The position numbers were made by a program, and so were the translations under genes. The notes below the pieces were generated by a model. That model ran no database searches and was not told where the DNA came from. It was given only the letters and a program-made list of their open reading frames with translations. Below are positions 47,636-58,639 of a stretch of DNA of 64,000 bases, in pieces (positions within the stretch are counted from its first letter, which is position 1; each line of letters begins with the position of its first letter). The stretch comes from Burkholderia pseudomultivorans (lineage in GTDB: Bacteria > Pseudomonadota > Gammaproteobacteria > Burkholderiales > Burkholderiaceae). The stretch is from positions 2,931,709 to 2,995,708 of the forward strand of contig NZ_CP013377.1 of assembly GCF_001718415.1 (NCBI RefSeq), given 5' to 3'.

Positions 47636-48065
47636 GACTGGCGGTTCGAGGGGACGGAAAAGACGGGGCCGGTGCTGCCGGCCCGACGTGATGTTGGCTC
47701 CGGCACGCTTAAGCGGCGCTTAACGCGCCGCCGGTGCATCGGGCGAACGCGCTTAGAACCCGCAGTGCAACACAAGTTCACACAGTTGTCACATTCCGGC
47801 GCGACCGTCTCCCGTAAACCCTCACCCAATATCCCGTAAAACCTCACCTTCTTTCACATTCAGGCGCCACGGAGGCGTGCGATGATCGGGCAGCCTGGCG
47901 GCCCGCGCGCGGTTAGCACCAATCGCCTCAACATTTGCGCAGTCAATTCTTCGAATCTCGCAACAATTAATTCCAATTGCGGCATCGCACAACGGCGTCG
48001 CACAGGCATAGGATTACGAGCTTACGAGCACTCATCCACGAAGCGATCAACAACAAGGAGTCCGC
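47636..48065. other. Intergenic gap with two outlying origin-type repeats
   Basis: 430 bp between PAP2 and acetoacetate decarboxylase genes. It holds the two reverse-oriented iteron-like repeats at 47809-47850 and an A/T-richer end that may carry the adc promoter. AAGGAG lies just before the adc ATG. Nothing else recognised. Confidence 0.5.
47809..47850 (-). repeat. Two outlying iteron-like repeats
   Basis: Read on the - strand, these are GGTGAGGGTTTACGGGAG (47826-47809) and AAGGTGAGGTTTTACGGGA (47850-47832). They are 22 bp apart, the same period as in the origin-proximal array, and are the most distant copies found (about 15 kb from it). Confidence 0.75.
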
Positions 48066-48806
48066 ATGAAACCCAGCGATGTCCGATCGAAAGCGTTTGC
48101 GATGCCGTTGACGAGCCCCGCCTTTCCGATGGGTCCGTATCGATTCGTCGATCGTGAATTCCTGATCATCACGTATCGCACCGACCCGGACCGTCTGCGC
48201 GAAATCGTCCCGGAACCGCTGCAGGTCACCGAGCCGCTCGTGCATTACGAATTCATTCGCATGGCCGATTCGACCGGCTTCGGCGACTACACCGAAAGCG
48301 GCCAGGTGATCCCGGTCGAATACAACGGCCAGCCGGGCGGCTACACGCTCGCGATGTATCTCGACGATCACCCGCCGATCGCCGGCGGCCGCGAGCTGTG
48401 GGGCTTCCCGAAGAAGCTCGCGTCGCCCACGCTGCACGTGAACACCGATCACATCCTCGGCACGCTCGACTACGGCAAGGTGCGCGTCGCGACCGGCACG
48501 ATGGGCTACAAGCACAAGGAACTCGACATCGACGAGCAGACGAAGCGTCTCGCCGGCCCGAACTTCCTGCTGAAGATCATCCCGCACGTCGACGGCACCG
48601 CTCGCGTCTGCGAACTGGTGCGCTACTACATGCAGGACATCAAGATGAAGGGCGCGTGGACGGGCCCCGCGTCGCTCGAACTCGCGCCGCACGCGCTTGC
48701 GCCGGTCGCCGACCTGCCGGTGCTCGAGATCGTCGAAGCGCGCCACCTCGTCGCAGATTTGACACTCGGCCTCGGCGAAGTCGTCTACGATTACCTGGCC
48801 CAGTAA
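48066..48806 (+). CDS. adc: Acetoacetate decarboxylase
   Basis: 246 residues, normal length. The Schiff-base lysine pair K116-K117 is in [13 protein letters not shown], with conserved Glu/Arg neighbours (YEFIRM, PVEYNG). Converts acetoacetate to acetone and CO2. Followed 52 bp later by 3-hydroxybutyrate dehydrogenase, which makes acetoacetate, and then by a patatin-like hydrolase; together they look like a unit for polyhydroxybutyrate or ketone-body turnover. Confidence 0.95.
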   Translation: MKPSDVRSKAFAMPLTSPAFPMGPYRFVDREFLIITYRTDPDRLREIVPEPLQVTEPLVHYEFIRMADSTGFGDYTESGQVIPVEYNGQPGGYTLAMYLDDHPPIAGGRELWGFPKKLASPTLHVNTDHILGTLDYGKVRVATGTMGYKHKELDIDEQTKRLAGPNFLLKIIPHVDGTARVCELVRYYMQDIKMKGAWTGPASLELAPHALAPVADLPVLEIVEARHLVADLTLGLGEVVYDYLAQ

Positions 48807-48858
48807 CAGGTCCGCAGTCCTTTCCCCCTGTCAATCCTTACACCACCGGAATTCGAAC

Positions 48859-49644
48859 ATGAGCAACCTGAATGGCAAGACCGCAGTCGTCACGGGCGCC
48901 GCGAGCGGCATCGGCAAGGAAATCGCGCTGGAACTCGCGAAGGCGGGTGCGGCGGTCGCGATCGCCGACCTGAACCAGGACGGCGCTAACGCCGTTGCCG
49001 ACGAGATCGTCAAGGCGGGCGGCAAGGCGATCGGCGTGGCGATGGACGTGACCAACGAGGAAGCCGTCAACAGCGGCATCGACAAGGTGGCCGACACCTT
49101 CGGCTCGGTCGACATCCTCGTGTCGAACGCGGGCATCCAGATCGTCAACCCGATCGAGAACTACTCGTTCGCCGACTGGAAGAAGATGCAGGCGATCCAC
49201 GTCGACGGCGCGTTCCTGACGACGAAGGCCGCGCTCAAGCACATGTACAAGGACGATCGCGGCGGCGTCGTGATCTACATGGGCTCGGTGCACTCGCACG
49301 AAGCATCGCCGCTGAAGTCGGCGTACGTGACGGCCAAGCACGGCCTGCTGGGCCTGGCGCGCGTGCTGGCGAAGGAAGGCGCGAAGCACAACGTGCGCTC
49401 GCACGTCGTGTGTCCGGGTTTCGTGCGCACGCCGCTGGTCGACAAGCAGATTCCCGAGCAGGCGAAGGAACTGGGCATCAGCGAAGAGGAAGTCATCAAG
49501 AAGGTGATGCTCGGCAACACGGTCGACGGCGTGTTCACGACGGTGCAGGACGTCGCGCAGACGGTGCTGTTCCTGTCGGCGTTCCCGAGCGCCGCGCTGA
49601 CCGGCCAGTCGTTCGTCGTCAGCCACGGCTGGTTCATGCAGTAA
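48859..49644 (+). CDS. bdhA: D-3-hydroxybutyrate dehydrogenase
   Basis: 261 residues, [11 protein letters not shown] at 12-19, NAGIQ, catalytic Ser in [23 protein letters not shown] with the Tyr-x3-Lys, and the C-terminal [15 protein letters not shown] found in bdhA. Oxidises 3-hydroxybutyrate to acetoacetate with NAD, feeding Adc or thiolase. No ATG alternative; ribosome site weak (GGAATTCGAAC). Confidence 0.95.
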   Translation: MSNLNGKTAVVTGAASGIGKEIALELAKAGAAVAIADLNQDGANAVADEIVKAGGKAIGVAMDVTNEEAVNSGIDKVADTFGSVDILVSNAGIQIVNPIENYSFADWKKMQAIHVDGAFLTTKAALKHMYKDDRGGVVIYMGSVHSHEASPLKSAYVTAKHGLLGLARVLAKEGAKHNVRSHVVCPGFVRTPLVDKQIPEQAKELGISEEEVIKKVMLGNTVDGVFTTVQDVAQTVLFLSAFPSAALTGQSFVVSHGWFMQ

Positions 49645-49838
49645 CGAAGCCGCCTCCCGACCGGGAGGCGATTTCCGCACCTGGCCCCGGCGATGCAGGT
49701 TCGCACCGAAGCATGCGCAGCGCAGCGAGTGAATGCCGAGTTCCTCGCTGCCGCCGGGCTCCGTTTGTTCAGGAGTCCATCGTGCGACTCGACGCGATCG
49801 CCGCAAACAGGAATCACCCCAACCGTTCCAACGAAGGC

Positions 49839-49904
49839 ATGCCGTCTGTCTACGTGATGCCTTTCTTCCCCGCCACCGATGGCGGGTTTTTACGGAGCAA
49901 CTGA
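49839..49904 (+). CDS. Possible 21-residue leader peptide before patatin gene
   Basis: ATG at 49839 (GAAGGC before it) opens a short frame MPSVYVMPFFPATDGGFLRSN. Its TGA at 49902-49904 overlaps the patatin ATG (TGATG). It runs through the terminator hairpin at 49869-49891, so its translation could melt the hairpin. A GTG start at 49782 is also possible. It may be a coupling leader or chance; no conservation can be tested here. Confidence 0.35.
   Translation: MPSVYVMPFFPATDGGFLRSN
49869..49891 (+). terminator. Intrinsic terminator or attenuator 12 bp before patatin ATG
   Basis: CCCGCCA-CCGA-TGGCGGG followed by TTTTT: perfect 7-bp stem, 4-nt loop, five T. It would end adc-bdhA transcription, yet there is no room for a promoter between it and the next start at 49904. 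That suggests regulated read-through. Confidence 0.75.
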
Positions 49905-51121
49905 TGAAACCGCACGCCCGTACAGAAAAACAGGCCGTCGATGCGGCGGACCTGCACCACGAGGCTGGCGCACCGACCGCTGCGCGGTCGCTGCCGTACG
50001 AAACGATCGCGCTCGTCCTCCAGGGCGGCGGCGCACTCGGCGCGTATCAGGCAGGCGTGTTCGAAGGACTGCACGAAGCGGGCATTCCGCTCGACTGGAT
50101 CGCGGGCATCTCGATCGGCGCGCTCAATACCGCGCTGATCGCGGGCAATGCGCCCGAACATCGTGTCGAGCGGTTGCGTGAGTTCTGGGAAACGATCTGC
50201 AAGCCGGCGTTCTTTCCGGCGATCCCGGCCGCGTTCGAATTCGCGCTGTTCAACAGCATCGACCAGGTCCGCACCTTCTTCACCGCGTCGCAGGCCGCGA
50301 GCGCCATGATGCAGGGTCAGCAGGGCTTCTTCGTGCCGCGCTTCCCGCCGCCGCTGCCGGGCGTGTCCGATCATCCGCAGAAGATCAGCTGGTACGACAC
50401 GTCGCAGCTGCGCGCGACGCTGCTGAAGCTGTGCGATTTCGACCGGATCAACTCGGGCGAGACGCGCGTGTCGGTGGGCGCGGTCAACGTCGGCACCGGC
50501 AACTTCGTGTACTTCGACAACACGCGCATCCGTCTCGAACCCGAGCACTTCATGGCGTCCGGCGCGCTGCCGCCCGCGTTCCCGCCCGTCGAGATCGAAG
50601 GCGAGTACTACTGGGACGGCGGCGTCGTGTCGAACACGCCGCTGATGGAAGTACTGCGCGCGCGTCCGCGCCGCGACACGCTCGCGTTCCAGGTAGACCT
50701 GTGGAGCGCGCGCGGGCCGCTGCCGCGCACGATGGCCGATGTCGCCGAACGCACGAAGGACGTGCAGTATTCGAGCCGCACGCGTTTCGTCACCGACACG
50801 CTGCAGCGCGAACAGCGCTACCGCAACGTATTGCGCCATGTGCTCGAACAGGTGCCGGAAGAGCAGCGCAAGACGGATCCGTGGTGCATCGAGGCCGAAG
50901 CGATGTCGTCCGGCAAGAAGTACAACATCCAGCACCTGATCTATCAGCAGAAGGCGTACGAGCATCACTACAAGGACTATCAGTTCGGTCTGTCGACGAT
51001 GCGCGACCACTGGTCCGCCGGTCTCGACGACATCCGCAAGACGCTCGCGGCAAAGGACGGCCTCGCGCTGCCCCAGAACGACGCGGGCTTCGTCACGCAC
51101 GACATTCACCGCAAGCGGTAA
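49904..51121 (+). CDS. Patatin-like phospholipase (with DUF3734 tail)
   Basis: 405 residues from ATG at 49904 (GGAGCAACTG just before). Oxyanion loop GGGALGAYQAG at 41-51, nucleophile S70 in GISIG, and the Asp of the dyad in WDGGVVSN. The C-terminal part (about 290-400; KYNIQHLIYQQKAYEHHYKDYQFG) is the DUF3734 extension seen beside bdhA in Burkholderia-type genomes. Possible role: hydrolysis of acyl lipids or short polyhydroxybutyrate. Expression may depend on read-through of the hairpin just upstream. Confidence 0.87.
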   Translation: MKPHARTEKQAVDAADLHHEAGAPTAARSLPYETIALVLQGGGALGAYQAGVFEGLHEAGIPLDWIAGISIGALNTALIAGNAPEHRVERLREFWETICKPAFFPAIPAAFEFALFNSIDQVRTFFTASQAASAMMQGQQGFFVPRFPPPLPGVSDHPQKISWYDTSQLRATLLKLCDFDRINSGETRVSVGAVNVGTGNFVYFDNTRIRLEPEHFMASGALPPAFPPVEIEGEYYWDGGVVSNTPLMEVLRARPRRDTLAFQVDLWSARGPLPRTMADVAERTKDVQYSSRTRFVTDTLQREQRYRNVLRHVLEQVPEEQRKTDPWCIEAEAMSSGKKYNIQHLIYQQKAYEHHYKDYQFGLSTMRDHWSAGLDDIRKTLAAKDGLALPQNDAGFVTHDIHRKR

Positions 51122-51184
51122 GGCCGTGTGCCATGCGGACCAGTGCGATACGCGCGCCGGTCCGCTTTTCCTTTCCGATTCGAC

Positions 51185-51649
51185 ATGCCGATTTTCATCG
51201 CACTGTTCGCGCTCATCGCGGTTGGCTGGGGCGCGGTTCATCTGTTTCACGTCATCGCCGCGCAGTTCGGCCAGCCGGTCGCGATCGCGGCCGCCGTGCT
51301 CGCCGCGGCCATCCTGATCGCGCTGATCGCGTGGTGGATCAAGCGCCGCCGCGACATCGCGCCGAATACGAAGGAACAAGGCTGGACCCACATCGTGCAT
51401 CGCGCGTGGGGCGAGCTGCGCCTGTCCGCGACGCAGGGGCTGCTGTGGCTGTCGCACGACGGCGCGGACGGCCGCTATACGCTGTCGCAGCTCGACGGCT
51501 GCGAGGCCGCGCCGATCGGCGACCGCTGGCATCTCGTGGTGCGCGTGCGCGACGCCGTGCGCGGCGAATGGAAACTGCCGATGATGGACAAGCGCGACGC
51601 GCAGCGCTGGGCGCGCGTGCTGATGCTGGCGAAACAGAATCGCCTTTGA
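51185..51649 (+). CDS. Hypothetical membrane protein
   Basis: 154 residues from ATG at 51185; an ATG at 51128 would add 19 residues. Two TM segments at about 2-25 and 32-54, then a soluble cytoplasmic part with many Trp/Leu strands (WGELRLSATQGLLWLSHDG). I do not recognise the family. It lies 63 bp after the patatin gene on the same strand and may be co-transcribed. Confidence 0.6.
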   Translation: MPIFIALFALIAVGWGAVHLFHVIAAQFGQPVAIAAAVLAAAILIALIAWWIKRRRDIAPNTKEQGWTHIVHRAWGELRLSATQGLLWLSHDGADGRYTLSQLDGCEAAPIGDRWHLVVRVRDAVRGEWKLPMMDKRDAQRWARVLMLAKQNRL

Positions 51650-51759
51650 AGATGCGTTGCGTGCCGGCTGCGATGTAGCAATGTCGCACGCCGTCCTGCA
51701 CGCGCGACGGTGATCGATATTCCGCACCGTCGCTCACGTTTCGTCGCTGCGACGCCTGC

Positions 51760-51780
51760 TCCCGAAAAAGCTCACCTTTG
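51760..51780 (-). repeat. Outlying iteron-like repeat
   Basis: Read on the - strand: AAAGGTGAGCTTTTTCGGGA plus G. It matches the origin consensus perfectly, in the short gap between the membrane protein gene and the convergent LysR gene. Confidence 0.8.
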
Positions 51781-51787
51781 ACGATGC

Positions 51788-52711
51788 TCAGGCCGGATCG
51801 CCGTTCGCCGCGGCGTCCAGTCCGGCCAGCGCCTCCGCCAGAAAATCCACGCATACGCGCACCTTCGCCGATGCCGCGACGCGTTCCGGATACACGGCCC
51901 AGATGTTCGCGGGCTGGACCGCATCGGGCAGCACGCGACACAGCGCGCCGCGCTCGATCAGCGGCCCCGCTTCCCAGATCGAGCGCAGCACGATCCCGCG
52001 TCCGGCGAGCGCCCACTGCACGGCCACTTCGCCGTGGTTCGTCGACAGCGCGCCGCCGACCTTCACCGTCACCGTCTCGCCACGCACGTTCAGCCGCCAG
52101 ACGCCGAACGGATGGTCGCGCTCCTTGATCGCGAGACAGTCGTGCGAAGCGAGGTCGGCGAGCGTGCGCGGCGTGCCGCGCCGCGCGAGATAGTCGGGCG
52201 ACGCGCACAGCACGCGATGGTTCGCGGCGAGGCGGCGCGCGATCAGGTGATCGGCGATCGCGTCGCCGATCCGCACGTCGAGGTCGTATCCTTCGGCCGC
52301 GACGTCGACGAGCCGGTCGAACAGATCGAGCCGCACGTTCAGTTGCGGATAGCGCGCGGTGAAGTCGAGCAGCGCCGGTGCGACGACATGCCGGCCGAAG
52401 CCGAAGCTGCTCGAGATGCGCAGCGTGCCGCGCGGCACCGTGCGGGTGGTCGACACGTCCTCGACGAGATGGTCGACGTCGTCGAGAATCTTCTCCGCAC
52501 GGGCGTACACGCGCTCGCCGGCTTCGGTCACGGTCACGCGACGCGTCGAGCGATGCAGCAGCCGCGTGCCGAGCTGCGCTTCCAGCATCGCGACGCGCTT
52601 GCTGACATACGCGGGCGACACCGCGAGCTGCTCGGCGGCCGCACTGAAGCTGGCGAGGCGAACGACCAGGCTGAACACGCGCAGGTCGTCGAGATTCGGC
52701 GATTTATTCAC
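51788..52711 (-). CDS. dmlR: LysR regulator, DmlR-like
   Basis: 307 residues from GTG at 52711; no strong ribosome site, and the frame is open 41 codons upstream. HTH at about 5-62 (LDDLRVFSLVVRLASFSAAAEQLAVSPAYVSKRVAMLEAQLG), then the LysR effector domain of the DmlR/CrgA group. Divergent from a D-malate/tartrate dehydrogenase gene, exactly the dmlR-dmlA arrangement, so it probably activates that gene when D-malate or tartrate is present. Confidence 0.87.
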   Translation of the reverse strand: MNKSPNLDDLRVFSLVVRLASFSAAAEQLAVSPAYVSKRVAMLEAQLGTRLLHRSTRRVTVTEAGERVYARAEKILDDVDHLVEDVSTTRTVPRGTLRISSSFGFGRHVVAPALLDFTARYPQLNVRLDLFDRLVDVAAEGYDLDVRIGDAIADHLIARRLAANHRVLCASPDYLARRGTPRTLADLASHDCLAIKERDHPFGVWRLNVRGETVTVKVGGALSTNHGEVAVQWALAGRGIVLRSIWEAGPLIERGALCRVLPDAVQPANIWAVYPERVAASAKVRVCVDFLAEALAGLDAAANGDPA

Positions 52712-52832
52712 GATTCGTGGAAAGTCGATTAACCTTTCACGCGATTTTAATCCGGATGGAAATAAATAGAATGGCGCCATGTACCGCTGCGCCAGGTATC
52801 GGCAGCAGCCCGACCGCCAAAAGGAGACTTGC
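52712..52832. promoter_or_regulatory. Divergent dmlR/dmlA control region
   Basis: 121 bp, markedly A/T-rich at 52700-52770. Inverse half sites ATTTATTC near 52702 and GAAATAAAT near 52760 could be the two arms of a looped LysR site. AAAAGGAG precedes the dmlA ATG. Confidence 0.45.
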
Positions 52833-53918
52833 ATGAGCGACAGGACCTACAGAATTGCCGTGATTCCCGGCGACGGCATCGGCCGTGAAGTGATGCCCGA
52901 AGGGCTGCGCGCGCTCGACGCCGTGACCGCGCGCTTCGGCGTGCGCTTCGAATTCGAGCACATCGACTGGGCCAGTTGCGACTACTACGCGCAGCACGGC
53001 ACGATGATGCCCGACGACTGGAAGGCGCAGCTCTCGGGCATGGACGCGATCCTGTTCGGCGCGGTCGGCTGGCCCGACACGGTGCCCGACCACATTTCGC
53101 TGTGGGGCTCGCTGCTGAAATTCCGCCGCGAATTCGACCAGTACATCAACCTGCGGCCTGCGCGCCTGTTCGACGGCGTGCCGTCGCCGCTCGCCGGCCG
53201 CCGCGCCGGCGACATCGACTTCATGATCGTGCGCGAGAACACCGAGGGCGAATATTCGTCGGTCGGCGGCACGATGTTCGAAGGCACCGAGCGCGAAGTG
53301 GTCATGCAGCAGTCGATCTTCACGCGGCACGGCACCGAGCGCGTGCTGAAGTTCGCGTTCGAGCTCGCCCGGCGGCGCGCGAAGCGGCTCACCGTCGCGA
53401 CCAAGAGCAACGGCATCGCGATCAGCATGCCGTGGTGGGACGCGCGCGCGGCCGAAATGGCCGAACGCTATCCGGAGATCGTCTGGGACAAGCAGCACAT
53501 CGACATTCTCTGCGCGCGCTTCGTGCTGCAGCCGGATCGCTTCGACGTCGTCGTCGCGTCGAACCTGTTCGGCGACATTCTTTCGGATCTCGGGCCGGCC
53601 TGCACGGGCACGATCGGCATCGCGCCGTCGGCGAACCTCAACCCCGACCGTACGTTTCCGTCGCTGTTCGAACCGGTGCACGGTTCGGCGCCGGACATCG
53701 CGGGCCAATACATCGCAAACCCGATCGCGATGATCTGGTCGGCGGCGATGATGCTCGACTTCATCGGCAACGGCGCGGGCCGCGAGCGCGACGCGCACGA
53801 TGCGATCGTCGCCGCGATCGAGGACGTGTTGCGCAGCGGGCCGCGCACGCGCGATCTCGGCGGGCAGGCAACGACGCAGGAAGTGGGCGAAGCGATCGCG
53901 GCACGGATTGCGGGTTGA
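52833..53918 (+). CDS. dmlA: D-malate / tartrate dehydrogenase
   Basis: 361 residues. Isopropylmalate-dehydrogenase fold: IAVIPGDGIGREVMPEGL at the start, LRPARLFDGVPSPLAG, the substrate motif IVRENTEGEYSSVGG, NLFGDILSDLGP with the metal Asp, and EPVHGSAPDIAG. The GEYSSVGG loop marks the D-malate/tartrate (TtuC/DmlA) group rather than LeuB. Oxidative decarboxylation of D-malate to pyruvate, or tartrate conversion, with NAD. ATG at 52833 follows AAAAGGAGACTTGC. Confidence 0.93.
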   Translation: MSDRTYRIAVIPGDGIGREVMPEGLRALDAVTARFGVRFEFEHIDWASCDYYAQHGTMMPDDWKAQLSGMDAILFGAVGWPDTVPDHISLWGSLLKFRREFDQYINLRPARLFDGVPSPLAGRRAGDIDFMIVRENTEGEYSSVGGTMFEGTEREVVMQQSIFTRHGTERVLKFAFELARRRAKRLTVATKSNGIAISMPWWDARAAEMAERYPEIVWDKQHIDILCARFVLQPDRFDVVVASNLFGDILSDLGPACTGTIGIAPSANLNPDRTFPSLFEPVHGSAPDIAGQYIANPIAMIWSAAMMLDFIGNGAGRERDAHDAIVAAIEDVLRSGPRTRDLGGQATTQEVGEAIAARIAG

Positions 53919-54417
53919 ACGATGCGGCCGGCGCGAGGCGGTGTGGCTCGCGCCCGGTTTTGCACCGTTCGCCTGGGGTGAGCGACGCGGCGAGTCGATG
54001 CGCACCCGTGTATGTATATCGACGCGTTCGCGGAAATCGACGCTCGCGCGTCGGAGGTTCGAATGGTGAGAAGCCGCTTGCGCCGAAGCACACCGTTACG
54101 CATGTCCGCGTCATGTCGGCTGGCGCGTTTCGGTGAATCCGGTCGGTGAGCGGTAACTCATGTCGCCACACACCGACGAGCTTCGACACGTATCGCGCAA
54201 GATCGCCATCGGACGCCGACATGCGCAATCCGCACCGAGCAACACCGCATCGATTCATCCGACAAGGATGCGCCGGCGCGGCATTCCACGCGATCCCGAA
54301 AACGCTCACCGTTGGCGCATGCTCTCCCGTATTCCCTCACCATCGAGCACAGTTGCGGGATGCCGCGAGCGATGAACCGTCACGATCGACACACCTGATC
54401 GGTGAGAACAGCACGCC
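53919..54417. other. Intergenic gap with two outlying repeats
   Basis: 499 bp between convergent dmlA and the DUF1348 gene. Apart from the two iteron-like repeats at 54294-54343, no gene or RNA could be recognised. Several GGTGAG hexamers lacking the rest of the consensus also occur (54146, 54401). Confidence 0.5.
54294..54343 (-). repeat. Two outlying iteron-like repeats
   Basis: On the - strand: AACGGTGAGCGTTTTCGGGA (54313-54294), a full match, and ATGGTGAGGGAATACGGGAG (54343-54324), which keeps both end blocks but not the T-run. Starts are 31 bp apart. Confidence 0.75.
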
Positions 54418-54897
54418 TCACAGCCCGAGATCGGACAGCCCCGGATGATCGTCCGGACGTCGGCCGAGCGGCCAGTGATACAGGCGGTCCGCTTCGCGAA
54501 TCGGCAGATCGTTGATGCTTGCATGGCGGTAGGCCATCAGGCCGTTCTCGTCGAATTCCCAGTTCTCGTTGCCGTAGGAGCGGAACCAGTTGCCGGCATC
54601 GTCGTGCCATTCGTAGGCGAAACGCACCGCGATGCGATTGCCGCCGAACGCCCACAGCTCCTTGATCAGCCGGTAGTCGAGCTCGCGCGTCCATTTCCGC
54701 TGCAGCAGACCGACGATCTCGTCGCGGCCGGTCACGAACTCCGCGCGATTGCGCCACCGGCTTTGCGGCGTATAGGCCAGCGACACGCGCTGCGGGTCGC
54801 GCGTGTTCCATGCGTCCTCGGCGGCGCGGACTTTCTGGCGTGCGGTCTCGAGCGAGAAAGGCGGGACGGGCGGGCGAACTTCGGGGGAATCGGACAT
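54418..54897 (-). CDS. DUF1348 / SnoaL-like protein
   Basis: 159 residues. DUF1348 signature: [61 protein letters not shown] and [17 protein letters not shown]2-like fold, reaction unknown. ATG at 54897 after GGAGCCTCCGATG-type sequence (AGGAGCCTCCG). 55 bp separate it from the TetR gene upstream on the same strand, so a TetR-DUF1348 pair is likely. Confidence 0.88.
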   Translation of the reverse strand: MSDSPEVRPPVPPFSLETARQKVRAAEDAWNTRDPQRVSLAYTPQSRWRNRAEFVTGRDEIVGLLQRKWTRELDYRLIKELWAFGGNRIAVRFAYEWHDDAGNWFRSYGNENWEFDENGLMAYRHASINDLPIREADRLYHWPLGRRPDDHPGLSDLGL

Positions 54898-54952
54898 CGG
54901 AGGCTCCTGTTCATGATTCTGGCCGCGTGCGACCGCAGCCGGTTCGAAAGCG

Positions 54953-55576
54953 TTACTTCGGCTCGTTCGACGGCGGCGCCGCCGCGTCGAGCAAGAGTTC
55001 GGCCGTCGCGCGTGCATCGCGCGCGGCGCCTGCATCGCCGCTGACGAGCGCGACGCCGATCGCGCCGTCGATCAGCACCAGCCATTGACGCGCGAGGCGC
55101 GCGAGCCCGCGCCGCTCGATACCCGCCGTGTCCGCGCAGGCATCGAACCGCTCGCGCACGAACGCCAGCAGGCGTGCCTTGTGGGCACGCGCAACGATGC
55201 GCACCGGATCGTCGGCATCGGGAATCTCGCCGGACGCGTTCAGAAATGCGCAGCCATGAAAACCGGGCTGCGCGAACCAGTCGCGCAATACGTCGAACAT
55301 GCCGAGCAGCTGCGCGCGCGGCGACTTGCCGCGTGCCAGCGTCGCATCGACGAACCAGCGCATCCAGCGCTCGTCGCGACGTTCGAGCGCCGCGACGACC
55401 AGCGCCTCCTTCGATTCGAAGTGCGAATAAAAGCTCTTGCGCGCCGCGCCCGAGCGCTTCACGATCGCGTCGACACCCGTCGCGTGGATGCCGCCCGAAT
55501 AGATCAGCGCCTCGGCCGCGTCGAGCAGCCGCGCGCGTACGTCCGGCTCGCCGGACGGGTCGTCATGTGTGTTCAT
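54953..55576 (-). CDS. TetR family regulator
   Basis: 207 residues from ATG at 55576. HTH at about 12-58 ([44 protein letters not shown]). The C-terminal domain resembles TetR_C_33-like sensors. A perfect 14-bp palindrome lies 12 bp upstream of the start, so it probably represses itself and the DUF1348 gene behind it. Confidence 0.88.
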   Translation of the reverse strand: MNTHDDPSGEPDVRARLLDAAEALIYSGGIHATGVDAIVKRSGAARKSFYSHFESKEALVVAALERRDERWMRWFVDATLARGKSPRAQLLGMFDVLRDWFAQPGFHGCAFLNASGEIPDADDPVRIVARAHKARLLAFVRERFDACADTAGIERRGLARLARQWLVLIDGAIGVALVSGDAGAARDARATAELLLDAAAPPSNEPK

Positions 55577-55587
55577 GGGTTTACGGT

Positions 55588-55601
55588 AGAACGATCGTTC
55601 T
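55588..55601. promoter_or_regulatory. TetR operator palindrome
   Basis: AGAACGATCGTTCT is a perfect 14-bp palindrome just upstream of the tetR ATG; the core resembles operators of the AcrR/NemR-like class. Confidence 0.65.
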
Positions 55602-56117
55602 CCGTCGTCAACGAATTTGCTGCAAGGCCATTCCGGCAGCAGGGGCGAAAGGGTGAGGAAAAGGGAAGGTGATTCGATCACGCGTCGGGGAGCAAGCGTG
55701 AATCGTGTGCGGTGAGTTGCGGGTCGACGAATCGATCACGTTGTCGCGGCAGGCGAGTGGCGCGGGAAACGTGCGTGCGTGCGCGTCGCGGCATGGCACG
55801 GGTCGGCGCCGGCATGGACACGCCGGCGCGCAGTCGGCGCTGTCTCGCGTGAAGCGATGGAAGAAGACGCTATTACCCGATGAACGGCGCAAGAGCCGAT
55901 AGACGGACTGCCCGGCTGGCATGGTGGGACGGCGATATCGAGAAGCGCGGTGTCGAAGGTGAAGCAACCGGGCGCCTGTCCATCACCGCTGCGACGAACG
56001 CACGCGCACCGCGACCGCCTGACGATACTGCTGCATGACGCTTGTGCCGCGCATCGACATCGTTATCGCCGGCCTTGTCGGCGCACGCCGATGCGGCAAT
56101 TCGAGGTTGGCATCCGG

Positions 56118-56140
56118 CTCCCGAATCTTCTCACCTCAAG
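56118..56140 (-). repeat. Outlying iteron-like repeat
   Basis: On the - strand: TTGAGGTGAGAAGATTCGGG followed by AG. GGTGAG and TTCGGGAG blocks are kept; the T-run is partly lost. Confidence 0.65.
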
Positions 56141-56236
56141 AGCCGAAACCGGCCTGACGATGCCCCGGAAATCGACGACCGATAAAGACCGGGCAGGCGA
56201 CGCAACGGTCGCGCTGCCCCTTGGCCTGCAGTTCGC

Positions 56237-57265
56237 TCAGGTCGTCCAGTCGAGAATCACCTTGCCGCTTTCACCCGACAGCATCGCGGCGAAGCCCTGC
56301 TCGAAATCGTCGACAGGGAACCGATGCGTGATGATCGGCGACAGGTCGAGGCCGCTTTGCAGCATCGCGACCATCTTGTACCAGGTCTCGAACATCTCGC
56401 GGCCGTAGATGCCCTTGATCTCGAGCCCCTTGAAGATCACCTGGTTCCAGTCGATGGCCGTCTGCGCGGGCGGAATACCGAGCAGCGCGACCTTCCCGCC
56501 GTGGTTCATCGCCTCGAGCATGCTCGTGAACGCGCTCGGCACGCCCGACATCTCGAGGCCGACGTCGAAGCCTTCGGTCATGTGCAGGTCGGCCATCACG
56601 TCGCGCAGCGACTCCCGCGCGACGTTGACCGCGCGCGTCGCGCCCATCTTGCGCGCGAGGTCGAGCCGGTAGTCGTTGATGTCGGTAATCACGACGTTGC
56701 GCGCGCCGACATGCTTCGCGATCGCGACGGCCATGATGCCGATCGGGCCCGCACCCGTGATCAGCACGTCCTCGCCGACGAGGTTGAACGACAGTGCGGT
56801 ATGCGTCGCGTTGCCGAACGGATCGAAGATCGCCGCGAGGTCGTCGGAAATCTCCGGCGGAATCTTGAACGCGTTGAACGCGGGAATCGCCAGATACTCG
56901 GCGAACGCGCCTTCGCGGTTCACGCCGACGCCCACCGTGTTGCGGCACAGATGCCGACGCCCCGCGCGACAGTTGCGGCAGAAACCGCAGGTGATGTGGC
57001 CTTCGCCGGACACGCGATCGCCGATCGCGAAGCCGCGTACTTCCTGCCCCATCTCGACGATCTCGCCGACGTATTCGTGACCGACGTGCATCGGCACGGG
57101 AATCGTCTTCTGCGCCCAGTCGTCCCACTTCCAGATATGGATGTCGGTGCCGCAGATCGCCGTGCGGCGGATCTTGATCAGCACGTCGTTGTGCCCGACT
57201 TCAGGACGCTTCACGCGCGTGAGCGACAGGCCGGGGCCGCGCTCGAGCTTTGCCAGTGCTTTCAT
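56237..57265 (-). CDS. tdh: L-threonine 3-dehydrogenase
   Basis: 342 residues, Zn-dependent MDR. Catalytic zinc: Cys in [27 protein letters not shown]. Structural zinc cysteines in [20 protein letters not shown] motif [20 protein letters not shown]. Oxidises threonine to 2-amino-3-ketobutyrate, the substrate of Kbl encoded 13 bp upstream; together they make glycine and acetyl-CoA. Operon kbl-tdh on the - strand. Confidence 0.96.
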   Translation of the reverse strand: MKALAKLERGPGLSLTRVKRPEVGHNDVLIKIRRTAICGTDIHIWKWDDWAQKTIPVPMHVGHEYVGEIVEMGQEVRGFAIGDRVSGEGHITCGFCRNCRAGRRHLCRNTVGVGVNREGAFAEYLAIPAFNAFKIPPEISDDLAAIFDPFGNATHTALSFNLVGEDVLITGAGPIGIMAVAIAKHVGARNVVITDINDYRLDLARKMGATRAVNVARESLRDVMADLHMTEGFDVGLEMSGVPSAFTSMLEAMNHGGKVALLGIPPAQTAIDWNQVIFKGLEIKGIYGREMFETWYKMVAMLQSGLDLSPIITHRFPVDDFEQGFAAMLSGESGKVILDWTT

Positions 57266-57278
57266 GGTCGCGCCTCCG

Positions 57279-58478
<1,200 letters not shown>

Positions 58479-58639
58479 CGCAAAGCTCCTGACAGGGTTT
58501 CGCACGCCGCCGCACACCGCTCGTGGCGGCGGCGCGGCGGCCTGCTACTGTTATAGTCGGTCGTTCGGTTGACCGCATTTATCCGTTATTCCGAACTAGA
58601 ATTCGAAATACCGAACAACTCTAAGCGAACGGAATCCAA

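Larger units (their letters stand above)
55577..56236. other. 660-bp gene-poor gap with one outlying repeat
   Basis: Between tetR and tdh. Contains the TetR palindrome and the repeat at 56118-56140. Frames here show no family similarity. A partial repeat-like string at 55652 (GGTGAGGAAAAGGG) misses the CGGGA block. Confidence 0.45.

Noticed and set aside
54050..54070. tRNA T-arm-like GGTTCGAAT
   Set aside because: No matching acceptor stem, anticodon loop or CCA end around it.
55652..55672. GGTGAGGAAAAGGG as a further outlying iteron
   Set aside because: The CGGGA block is missing and it is in the opposite orientation to all other outlying copies.
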